DNA of 5,057 bases from Crocinitomicaceae bacterium (GTDB lineage Bacteria > Bacteroidota > Bacteroidia > Flavobacteriales_D > Crocinitomicaceae). Each line of letters starts with the position of its first letter. Position 1 is the stretch's first letter. The position numbers and the translations under genes are program-made. The stretch lies in contig JAURHO010000131.1 of the NCBI GenBank assembly GCA_030833265.1, positions 1 through 5,057 of the forward strand, given 5' to 3'. The notes under the pieces are model-generated. The model was given only the letters and a program-made list of their open reading frames with translations, was not told the origin of the DNA and searched no databases. This document shows, piece by piece, positions 1 through 5,057 of the stretch.

Positions 1-1215
1 TTGCTTTTTGCAAGTGCCAGTGTTTTTGGCACTAATTTACCACTTGCCAATACTTTAATGTGGTCTGCTTTAGGAATCATCATTTTTGGAAATGGTTTTT
101 TCAAACCAAACATTTCAACTATGGTTGGCGAGCTTTACAAACCTGGCGATGTGCGCCGCGATGCTGGTTTCAGTTTATTTTATGCCGGTATCAATATTGG
201 TGCCTTGCTTGGTGGTGGTTTGTGTGTGTATGTCGGTAAAACCTATAGCTGGAATTTCGCTTTCTTACTCTCTGGGATTTTCATGGCAGTTGGGCTATTC
301 AATTTCTTACTCACAAGAAAAAACTTAGGTCCTATTGGGCTTTCTCCAAAGGTAGCAAACCCTGATACCCTTCCGCGCCAGCAAAAATTAGTTTATCTGG
401 GTACGCTCTTAGCCTTGCCATTAGTGTATATCATGATCACCAACACGGCCTACACCGATCTTTTCATGTACATTATTGGCCCTTTGACGCTTGTTTTTCT
501 CATTTTTGAAATGAAAAAACTCGATGCCGCTGCTATCAAACAACTAGTTGCAGCGCTCATCTTTATCTTTTTAAGCATTGTTTTCTGGGCTTTCTTTGAG
601 CAAAGTGGCGGCTCCTTAAGTTTGGTTGCCCGCGATTTATTAAGCAATGACCTCAGCGTCGTGAAAATTGATCCGAATGTAGTTAATAATAGCGCCAATT
701 CTTTGTTTGTGATCTTATTAAGTACAGCAATTGGAGCGCTTTGGATTTGGTTGAAAAAACGCAATATCGAACCGAACTATTACCAAAAGTTTGGCTTCGC
801 TTTTCTCTTCTTAAGTTTGGCTTTTTACATCTTCTATGCACTGCGCTTTTCTTTAAACAGCGAAGGCATGGCTTCCTTATGGCTTTTCACGTTGGCTTAT
901 CTTGTTATTTCGATTGGTGAGCTCTTTCTTTCACCAATAGGGCTTTCATTAATGACCAAACTTTCACCTAAACACCTGTGGGGCATCATGATGGGCATGT
1001 GGTTTTTGGCCTCTGCTTACGGACAGTACTTTGCAGGAATTTTAGGTGCCGGAATGGCTAGCCCTGATGAAAAAGCAAGTTTAGCAACGCGTTTAGACGG
1101 CTACACCCAAGGTTACTTACAGTTAGCTATTTACGCACTAATTACTGGTGTTGTAGTGATTGTAGCCTCAAGATGGCTAAACAAATTGATGCAAACCAAC
1201 GAAAAGGAAGCTTAA
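1..1215 (+). CDS. Proton-coupled oligopeptide (POT/PTR2 family) transporter, C-terminal part, 5'-truncated by window edge
   Basis: This is an inner-membrane symporter of the POT (PTR2) branch of the major facilitator superfamily; such proteins import di- and tripeptides with protons. Visible residues (numbered from the window edge) include the helix-4 motif GNGFFKPNIS (30-39), the PTR2 signature FYAGINIGAL (60-69), WAFFEQSGG (196-204, conserved Glu200 of helix 7) and GELFLSPIG (306-314, Glu307 of helix 10). I count about eleven hydrophobic segments, including an extra pair near 132-170 that fits the two additional helices of bacterial POTs. Full-length members have roughly 450-560 residues, so the first helices with the ExxER proton-coupling motif lie upstream. 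The TTG at position 1 is therefore the window cut and not a start. The gene ends in tandem TAA TAA stops and overlaps the convergent next gene by 4 bases. The family is certain; substrate range is inferred from the family. Confidence 0.93.
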   Translation: MLFASASVFGTNLPLANTLMWSALGIIIFGNGFFKPNISTMVGELYKPGDVRRDAGFSLFYAGINIGALLGGGLCVYVGKTYSWNFAFLLSGIFMAVGLFNFLLTRKNLGPIGLSPKVANPDTLPRQQKLVYLGTLLALPLVYIMITNTAYTDLFMYIIGPLTLVFLIFEMKKLDAAAIKQLVAALIFIFLSIVFWAFFEQSGGSLSLVARDLLSNDLSVVKIDPNVVNNSANSLFVILLSTAIGALWIWLKKRNIEPNYYQKFGFAFLFLSLAFYIFYALRFSLNSEGMASLWLFTLAYLVISIGELFLSPIGLSLMTKLSPKHLWGIMMGMWFLASAYGQYFAGILGAGMASPDEKASLATRLDGYTQGYLQLAIYALITGVVVIVASRWLNKLMQTNEKEA

Positions 1216-1778
1216 TAAAGTCTTTTTTGCACTAAATTGGCCACCTTCTGATAAAAGTGTTGGGGCTGATACGTACGCCATTCTAGGTCATCGAGTTCGC
1301 CGCCCATTGCAAAAAACTGATCGAGGTGGATGCGCTGGAATTCTTTACTGACATGTTCATGAAAATTGACCATTGCAACCCAGCCATCTTCGATGTCATC
1401 GAACCACTCTTCGTAATAGCAATCATCTGAATAATGAAAGTTCAGGACGTTTTCGCCTATCAAAATAAACTGATTGATCTCCATTGAAATGAGCGAGTCG
1501 ATGACATCTCGTTTGAGCACCATGATGTCATTTTCTATGGCATCGTTCCATTCACCAATGAGTTCAATAACGGCATATTTCTCCTCGTAATCGACGAATA
1601 ATACCTTTAAAAAAAGGGTTTGCGAACCAAAATCATCCCATTGTGGATGGATGTAAAAGTTGTAGACCGTATTGCTAAAAGCAAATTCGCTGTACTCGCG
1701 GCCATAAAAGGGGGAAGATGGATCTTCAGCGGAGATATAATAACCGCGCCAATTATAGAAGGGTTCAACGAAATGCAT
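1212..1778 (-). CDS. Conserved protein of unknown function, 188 residues, acidic and aromatic-rich
   Basis: I do not recognise a named domain. The protein looks cytoplasmic: no signal peptide and no membrane segment. It is rich in Asp, Glu, Tyr, Phe and Trp. It opens with MHFVEPFYNWRGYY; the most distinctive block is residues 104-133, starting FILIGENVLNFH and continuing into an acidic-aromatic cluster (SDDCYYEEWFDD, 117-128) and EDGW (130-133). A late GGELDDLEWR (159-168) also looks like a conserved motif. From memory, similar proteins occur as hypothetical proteins in Bacteroidota, but I cannot verify this here. The ATG at the gene's beginning is favoured because a TAATTTTG promoter box lies 4 bases before it, and the next in-frame Met (residue 86) would remove half the protein. 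It is divergent from trmB across 36 bases and overlaps the POT transporter stop tail-to-tail. It appears real from its length, its unbiased composition and its promoter. Function is unknown. Confidence 0.85.
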   Translation of the reverse strand: MHFVEPFYNWRGYYISAEDPSSPFYGREYSEFAFSNTVYNFYIHPQWDDFGSQTLFLKVLFVDYEEKYAVIELIGEWNDAIENDIMVLKRDVIDSLISMEINQFILIGENVLNFHYSDDCYYEEWFDDIEDGWVAMVNFHEHVSKEFQRIHLDQFFAMGGELDDLEWRTYQPQHFYQKVANLVQKRLY

Positions 1779-1782
1779 GGCG

Positions 1783-1790
1783 CAAAATTA
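1783..1790 (-). promoter_or_regulatory. Bacteroidota -7 promoter box (TAATTTTG) for the unknown gene
   Basis: Read on the minus strand the bases are TAATTTTG, an exact match to the Bacteroidota sigma-ABfr -7 consensus TAnnTTTG. Four bases (CGCC) separate it from the ATG of the unknown protein, so transcription should start at or within a base or two of the start codon. I do not see a clear TTG -33 element at the usual distance upstream. No Shine-Dalgarno sequence is present, as expected for a leaderless message. Confidence 0.6.
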
Positions 1791-1802
1791 CAAGGATTCT
1801 CG

Positions 1803-1810
1803 TAACTTTG
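1803..1810 (+). promoter_or_regulatory. Bacteroidota -7 promoter box (TAACTTTG) for trmB
   Basis: TAACTTTG matches TAnnTTTG exactly and is followed by GGCC and then the GTG start of trmB, a 4-base gap like that of the divergent gene. The two opposed boxes are only 12 bases apart, so polymerase at one promoter would cover the start of the other. A -33 TTG is not recognisable upstream; that region lies inside the beginning of the opposite gene. Confidence 0.6.
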
Positions 1811-1814
1811 GGCC

Positions 1815-2486
1815 GTGGGAAAAGATAAGTTAAAGCGATTTGCAGCCATTAAAACGTTTGCAAATGTACACGAGCCTGTTATGGGCGAACCTTTTGCTTT
1901 TAAAGGCAAGTGGCGTCAAGATGTTTTTGGAAATACAAATCCGATCATTCTCGAATTAGGTTGTGGCAAAGGAGAATATGCCGTCGGAATGGGCAGGCAC
2001 TACCCCGATCAAAATTTTATTGGTGTTGACCTTAAAGGAAACCGTATTTACATTGGTGCCAAAGAAGCGCTCGAAACCAATTTGAAAAATGTCGCCTTTC
2101 TCAGAACCCGCATCGATTTCATCTTGGATTATTTTGAAGTGGGTGAAGTGGATGAAATTTGGCTGACCTTCTCAGACCCGCAACCTCAAAAAGCCAGAAA
2201 AAGACTCTCCTCTCCTATTTTTACGGCGCGTTACAAGCAGATTTTAAAGCCAGGCGGCATTATTCACATGAAAACTGATTCGGATGTGCTCTTCGATTAC
2301 ACCCTTGAGCAAATTGAAGAACACGGTCATGAAATGCTCGCTTGTTACCCAGATTTGTACGCCAATTTACCCCAAGACTTAGACCAACAGACCAAAGAAA
2401 TTTTTCATATCAAAACCTACTATGAAGAATTCTTTAGCAAGCGCGGGCACGTCATTAAATATTGCAAATTCAGATTAGCGCAATAG
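1815..2486 (+). CDS. trmB: tRNA (guanine(46)-N7)-methyltransferase TrmB
   Basis: This cytoplasmic enzyme transfers a methyl group from S-adenosylmethionine to N7 of G46 in the variable loop of many tRNAs. The Rossmann SAM-binding motif is LELGCGKGEY (46-55), followed by the acidic end of strand 2, GVDLKGNRIY (70-79, Asp72). The family active-site segment is TFSDPQPQKARKRL (118-131), the Bacteroidota form of the FPDPWPK...KRRL motif seen in proteobacteria. Further family marks are MKTDS (152-156) and the C-terminal substrate motif TYYEEFF (201-207). Length (223 residues) is normal and the protein is complete. The start is GTG, chosen because MGKDKLKRF is the family N-terminus, the promoter box sits 4 bases before it, and the next Met is residue 23. 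It is divergent from the unknown gene and convergent with the glycosyltransferase gene, with 30 bases between stops. It is probably transcribed alone. Identification is secure. Confidence 0.96.
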   Translation: MGKDKLKRFAAIKTFANVHEPVMGEPFAFKGKWRQDVFGNTNPIILELGCGKGEYAVGMGRHYPDQNFIGVDLKGNRIYIGAKEALETNLKNVAFLRTRIDFILDYFEVGEVDEIWLTFSDPQPQKARKRLSSPIFTARYKQILKPGGIIHMKTDSDVLFDYTLEQIEEHGHEMLACYPDLYANLPQDLDQQTKEIFHIKTYYEEFFSKRGHVIKYCKFRLAQ

Positions 2487-2516
2487 CCGCACTCGTCTTT
2501 AGTAAATAAGTAGGTG

Positions 2517-3389
2517 TTATTTTCTAATGATGGTGTAATTGGCATAATGGGTGTCAATCCCTATTTTTTTGAGCCAATCTTTTAGGATGTTTTTGAGCCT
2601 TTTTTTGTGGCGCGTAATATCGGTTTCAAAAACCCAATTTCTTTGCGCAATGCGGGGTTGCACACAAGCCGGATGCGTTCCTTCAAAACGCGCCAATTGG
2701 TGGATATGATCTTCGTAGTCAAAGCGCTCAGCCACCTTGACGTTTTTATTTAACCAAGCGTCGTCATGCCACAGCTTATGAAAGTTCTCTTGCTTGCGTT
2801 GCATGGCTCTTGGGTCTTTTACCCAGCCATAATGAAAAACCCTCGCTGCAATCGCTGCCACTTTTAGTTTTTGATCGGGTGCCTTGCGAAATCCTTGTGC
2901 GTCTCGGTAAGAGCGTATCTGACGGCCTGGTTTGATGATCCTGATTTCCTTTTTGTACCAATTGTTTGAGATCCCGACGTAGTCATAGGAGCCATAAAAA
3001 TGCAAGTAGTTAAAGAGCAGGCCATCCACTTCGTGGTCATGTTGGTATTTGTGAAGTGCCGCTAAAATTGCCGGGTGATCTGCCTCGTGAATGACTTCAT
3101 CGCCTTGAATATAAAAAGCCCAATCGGCTTCAGGGTTAATAGCTGCGAATGCTTTGTCTGTTTCTTGAGCCAATACTGCGCCGTTTGCACGTAGGGTGTC
3201 GTCCCAAATGGTTTGTATAACCTTTACCTTGGGGTCAATGTTTTGAATGAGTTCAAGGGTTTGATCTTCTGAATTGCCCACGGCAACAACAACTTCATCG
3301 CAAAGTGGTAAGATAGATTGAATGGACTCAACTACGGGGTAGTCAAGGGTGATGGCATTGCGAATAAAGGTAAAACCGCTGACTTTCAA
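2517..3389 (-). CDS. Family 2 (GT-A fold) glycosyltransferase, TTG start
   Basis: This is a predicted GT2-type transferase that moves a sugar from a nucleotide donor to an envelope glycan or lipid acceptor; donor and acceptor cannot be read from sequence. The N-terminus MKVSGFTFIRNA and the nucleotide-binding region ending VVVAVGNSEDQT (33-44) are typical. The metal-binding position is YIQGDEVIH (93-101), with Asp97 and Glu98 in place of the usual DADE-like sequence. The block FHYGWVKDPR (185-194) resembles the conserved C-terminal part of beta-4-glucosyltransferase/WaaE-like proteins. There is no membrane helix, so it is probably soluble or peripheral at the inner membrane. The start is TTG: an in-frame TAA lies 21 bases upstream (3408-3410), no ATG or GTG lies between, and the next Met is residue 196. 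It begins 2 bases after the gatC stop with no Shine-Dalgarno, suggesting translational coupling. It is the last gene of the plsC-gatC cluster. Confidence 0.88.
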   Translation of the reverse strand: MKVSGFTFIRNAITLDYPVVESIQSILPLCDEVVVAVGNSEDQTLELIQNIDPKVKVIQTIWDDTLRANGAVLAQETDKAFAAINPEADWAFYIQGDEVIHEADHPAILAALHKYQHDHEVDGLLFNYLHFYGSYDYVGISNNWYKKEIRIIKPGRQIRSYRDAQGFRKAPDQKLKVAAIAARVFHYGWVKDPRAMQRKQENFHKLWHDDAWLNKNVKVAERFDYEDHIHQLARFEGTHPACVQPRIAQRNWVFETDITRHKKRLKNILKDWLKKIGIDTHYANYTIIRK

Positions 3390-3391
3390 GC

Positions 3392-3682
3392 TTATTTGTC
3401 TAGCACCTTAGGGATTCTGAAATAATCTGAATCTTTTTTAGGCGCATTGAATAGAGCTTCTTCATGGTTGGTGCTCTGAACGGCTTCATCGGGTCTGAGT
3501 CTGTTGACTTCTTCAGACATGAAAATAAGTGGTTCAACACCGTTGGTATCGAGTTCGCTGAGTTTGTCTACGAAAGCGATCATGCGCTGCATGTCTTGAC
3601 GAATGGCGTCTTTCTCGGCACCTTCAAACGAAAGGCGAGACAAATGCGCGATGTGGTCAATGAGTTCTTCAGATACTTCCAT
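3392..3682 (-). CDS. gatC: Aspartyl/glutamyl-tRNA(Asn/Gln) amidotransferase subunit C
   Basis: GatC is the small subunit that wraps around GatA and stabilises its complex with GatB. GatCAB converts Glu-tRNA(Gln) and/or Asp-tRNA(Asn) to the correctly amidated forms. Visible family marks are the N-terminal helix ELIDHIAHLSRLSF (6-19), the segment MIAFVDKLSELDTNGVEPL (34-52) and the C-terminal DSDYFRIPKVL (84-94). At 96 residues it has normal length and is intact. The ATG gives the family N-terminus. It lies 9 bases after the plsC-like gene and 2 bases before the glycosyltransferase gene, so it is probably the middle gene of an operon, although a one-mismatch promoter box 4 bases before its ATG may also drive it. 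gatA and gatB are not in the window and must lie elsewhere. Confidence 0.95.
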   Translation of the reverse strand: MEVSEELIDHIAHLSRLSFEGAEKDAIRQDMQRMIAFVDKLSELDTNGVEPLIFMSEEVNRLRPDEAVQSTNHEEALFNAPKKDSDYFRIPKVLDK

Positions 3683-3686
3683 GGTG

Positions 3687-3694
3687 TAAAATTA
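3687..3694 (-). promoter_or_regulatory. Possible internal promoter box (TAATTTTA) for gatC, overlapping the plsC stop codon
   Basis: On the minus strand the bases TAATTTTA differ from TAnnTTTG only at the last position. The box starts with the TAA stop codon of the upstream acyltransferase gene and is followed by CACC and the gatC ATG, the same 4-base gap seen at other starts here. This could be a weak internal promoter that separates gatC from plsC. A chance match forced partly by the TAA stop is possible. Confidence 0.35.
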
Positions 3695-4459
3695 CATTTT
3701 TTTCATGAGTTCAGGATGTGCCATTTTCAGCGGAGCTTCAATTAGATCAAAGCACTTCTTAGAAAGATCGTCTACTGTGGAAACTTCAATTTCCTCAGCT
3801 GAAATGAATGGATGCACATATACATCTACCACACCCGGATGAGCGGGCCCCAAGATAATTGTAGGATCGGAAAATAAGTGAAAATTTTGCGTAAAAGTCA
3901 GGGGCAGGATAGGAACCTTGAGGTCTTTGGCCAAACGAAACGCTCCGTTTTTAAAAGGAAGAAGCTGTGGGATATTGACCTCTGAGATGGTGCCTTCAGG
4001 AAATATTACTATTGACCAACCTGATTCAATGGCTTTTTTGGCTTGAACAAAGGCTTGGCCAGCCTTGGATTTATCTTTGCGATAAACCGGGATATTGAGT
4101 GCCTTGAAATAGGTACGAACGATTGGATAGCGCAAAATTTCAGCCTTGCCTAAAAAAGCAAACGGATGCTGAGGCATAATGGAAGGCAGTAAAAAAATAT
4201 CTAGGTAAGAGCTGTGATTGGCCACGATGATAAACGGTGCTTTTGGCAATGGTGCGTTCTCTTTGAAGCGGACCGGATAAAAGCAAAAAATACGGATCAT
4301 CCAACTCCAGAGAATGAAAATTTTAAACCCAAATTGACGCCAAGACTCATTGAGTTGGAGCGCCCAGAAAAAAGGATAGAAAAGGACAGCAAAAACAAAG
4401 AAAACTAAGGCGATGTATAGTTTCCAGATAAGACCAAAAATACCTTTGATTTGCTGCAT
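3692..4459 (-). CDS. plsC: 1-acyl-sn-glycerol-3-phosphate acyltransferase (PlsC family)
   Basis: Enzymes of this family acylate position 2 of lysophosphatidic acid to make phosphatidic acid, the precursor of membrane phospholipids, at the cytoplasmic face of the inner membrane. The four acyltransferase motifs appear in order: NHSSYLD (81-87, catalytic His82 and Asp87), the GKAEIL...IPVYRKD region (104-129), FPEGTIS (153-159) and VPILPL (182-187). Position 158 is Ile where many members have Arg (FPEGTRS). The N-terminal 60 residues hold one long hydrophobic segment (about 8-36) and a second (about 45-61) for membrane anchoring. At 255 residues the length is normal. The ATG is supported by a promoter box 4 bases upstream; the next Met is residue 54. 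It is the first gene of the minus-strand cluster with gatC and the glycosyltransferase. Some PlsC-family members act on ornithine lipids or other acceptors, so the exact acceptor is inferred. Confidence 0.9.
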   Translation of the reverse strand: MQQIKGIFGLIWKLYIALVFFVFAVLFYPFFWALQLNESWRQFGFKIFILWSWMIRIFCFYPVRFKENAPLPKAPFIIVANHSSYLDIFLLPSIMPQHPFAFLGKAEILRYPIVRTYFKALNIPVYRKDKSKAGQAFVQAKKAIESGWSIVIFPEGTISEVNIPQLLPFKNGAFRLAKDLKVPILPLTFTQNFHLFSDPTIILGPAHPGVVDVYVHPFISAEEIEVSTVDDLSKKCFDLIEAPLKMAHPELMKKM

Positions 4460-4463
4460 AGTT

Positions 4464-4471
4464 CAAAGGTA
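4464..4471 (-). promoter_or_regulatory. Bacteroidota -7 promoter box (TACCTTTG) for the plsC-gatC-glycosyltransferase cluster
   Basis: The minus-strand sequence TACCTTTG is an exact TAnnTTTG match and is followed by AACT and the plsC ATG, again a 4-base gap. It would drive the three-gene cluster from a message with almost no 5' leader. I see no convincing TTG -33 element 17-23 bases upstream. Confidence 0.6.
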
Positions 4472-4517
4472 AGAAATCCCTTGAAGCTTTGGCAGTAAAT
4501 AAACGGGGCAAAATCAC

Positions 4518-4525
4518 TAATTTTG
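4518..4525 (+). promoter_or_regulatory. Bacteroidota -7 promoter box (TAATTTTG) for trpS
   Basis: TAATTTTG is an exact TAnnTTTG match lying 16 bases before the trpS ATG, so trpS would have a leader of roughly 12 bases, unlike the other promoters in this window. A TTG at 4489-4491 is the nearest -33 candidate, but its 26-base spacing is longer than usual. The leader is A/T-rich and has no Shine-Dalgarno sequence. Confidence 0.55.
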
Positions 4526-4541
4526 AACAAATTTTTTATCA

Positions 4542-5057
4542 ATGGCACGCATTCTCACCGGCATACAAAGTACAGGAACCCCGCATTTAGGAAATATTCT
4601 AGGTGCCATTCTTCCCGCAATCCAGCTGGCCGAGAACCCTGGCAACGAGTCTTTTTTATTCATTGCCGACATGCACTCCCTGACTCAAATTAAAGACGGT
4701 GCAACTTTGCGTCAGAATACCTTTGCTACAGCGGCCACTTGGTTAGCTTTTGGCCTGGATCCTCAAAAAACTGTTTTTTACAGACAATCAGACGTACCTG
4801 AAGTGACCGAACTCACTTGGTATTTACTTTGTAATTACCCGTATCAAAGGCTTACACTGGCGCATTCTTTCAAAGACAAAGCTGACCGCCTCGATGACGT
4901 CAATGGCGGGCTCTTTACCTACCCGATTCTGATGGCTGCTGACATTTTGCTGTACGACGCCGAGATTGTACCCGTAGGCAAAGATCAAAAACAACATATC
5001 GAAATGGCCCGTGATGTAGCCAATCGCTTCAATATCAATTACGGCGATACTTTTGTG
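4542..5057 (+). CDS. trpS: Tryptophan--tRNA ligase, N-terminal part, 3'-truncated by window edge
   Basis: This cytoplasmic class I aminoacyl-tRNA synthetase attaches tryptophan to tRNA(Trp) with ATP. The 172 visible residues carry the start of the Rossmann catalytic domain: TGIQSTGTPHLGN (6-18), where HLGN is the HIGH-type ATP motif; ADMHSLT (42-48); the segment LTLAHSFKDK (104-113); YPILMAADILLY (127-138), including the Asp that recognises the indole in the family; and VGKDQKQHIE (145-154). The KMSKS loop and anticodon-binding domain lie beyond the right edge; full-length bacterial TrpS has about 320-340 residues. The ATG is the first start after the promoter box and gives the usual short N-terminus of the family. 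It is divergent from the plsC cluster across 82 bases. I saw no leader peptide or T-box; the leader is too short for one. Confidence 0.96.
   Translation, partial: MARILTGIQSTGTPHLGNILGAILPAIQLAENPGNESFLFIADMHSLTQIKDGATLRQNTFATAATWLAFGLDPQKTVFYRQSDVPEVTELTWYLLCNYPYQRLTLAHSFKDKADRLDDVNGGLFTYPILMAADILLYDAEIVPVGKDQKQHIEMARDVANRFNINYGDTFV

Noticed and set aside
93..101. QGDE in the glycosyltransferase (residues 95-98, coordinates here are residue numbers) considered as an inactivating change of the metal-binding DxD motif.
   Set aside because: The key Asp97 is kept with Glu98 next to it, and I recall this form as common in the MKVSGFTFIRNA subgroup, so the enzyme is probably active.
450..764. Open frame of 104 codons on the minus strand inside the transporter gene.
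   Set aside because: It lies wholly inside a strongly conserved POT coding region, has a low-complexity Lys/Ser/Thr-rich translation, and has no promoter box or family resemblance.
1607..1909. Open frame of 100 codons on the minus strand across the unknown gene start and trmB start.
   Set aside because: It overlaps two better-supported genes in other frames and crosses both of their promoters; its translation shows no recognisable motif.
2172..2207. TrmB segment FSDPQPQKARKRL considered unusual because it lacks the Trp of FPDPWPK.
   Set aside because: The Asp, Pro and basic residues are kept and this version fits Bacteroidota TrmB as I remember it, so it is a lineage variant.
2504..2522. 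Inverted repeat AAATAA-GTAGGTG-TTATTT between the convergent stops of trmB and the glycosyltransferase gene, considered as a bidirectional terminator.
   Set aside because: The stem is only six A-T pairs with a 7-base loop and no following U tract on the plus side, so it should not be stable enough to act as an intrinsic terminator. No better hairpin is visible in the 30-base gap.
3464..3745. Open frame of 93 codons on the plus strand across gatC and the end of plsC.
   Set aside because: It is antisense to the well-recognised gatC, spans two real genes, and its translation resembles no family I know.
4509..4516. Minus-strand TGATTTTG as a second promoter box for plsC.
   Set aside because: It lacks the invariant A of TAnnTTTG and lies 50 bases from the ATG, while an exact box sits 4 bases before the start.
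4460..4541. The 82-base plsC-trpS intergenic region considered as a site for a riboswitch, T-box, trp leader peptide or small RNA.
   Set aside because: After the trpS promoter box only about 16 bases remain before the ATG, and no structured element or short Trp-rich reading frame fits in the rest.

Overview
The window looks like ordinary chromosomal housekeeping sequence from a member of the Bacteroidota, most likely Flavobacteriales. The genus cannot be named from the sequence alone. The clues are promoter boxes of the Bacteroidota type (TAnnTTTG) placed directly before start codons, an absence of Shine-Dalgarno sequences, and protein variants that I recall as typical of that phylum: a TrmB with FSDPQPQKARKRL, a TrpS beginning MARILTGIQSTGTPHLGN, and a family-2 glycosyltransferase beginning MKVSGFTFIRNA. 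Coding density is very high; the longest non-coding stretch is 82 bases.

Layout from left to right: (1) the C-terminal ~404 residues of a proton-coupled oligopeptide (POT/PTR2) transporter on +, cut by the left edge; (2) a 188-residue acidic protein of unknown function on -, whose stop codon overlaps the transporter's by 4 bases; (3) trmB (tRNA m7G46 methyltransferase) on +, divergent from the unknown gene across only 36 bases; (4) a minus-strand cluster transcribed plsC-like acyltransferase > gatC > family-2 glycosyltransferase, with gaps of 9 and 2 bases, convergent with trmB; (5) the first 172 codons of trpS on +, divergent from plsC across 82 bases and cut by the right edge.

Three genes concern decoding accuracy and tRNA charging: trmB modifies tRNA, gatC is a subunit of the amidotransferase that corrects mischarged Glu-tRNA(Gln)/Asp-tRNA(Asn), and trpS charges tRNA(Trp). 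The acyltransferase makes phosphatidic acid for membranes, and the glycosyltransferase probably builds an envelope glycan or glycolipid. Nothing shows that these form one pathway.

I found no new biological system, mobile element, CRISPR array, RNA gene or long repeat. The most interesting signal is regulatory. Three of the five visible gene starts that follow non-coding DNA or a short gap carry an exact TAnnTTTG box ending exactly 4 bases before the start codon. A fourth (gatC) carries a one-mismatch box at the same distance. This predicts leaderless or nearly leaderless mRNAs.
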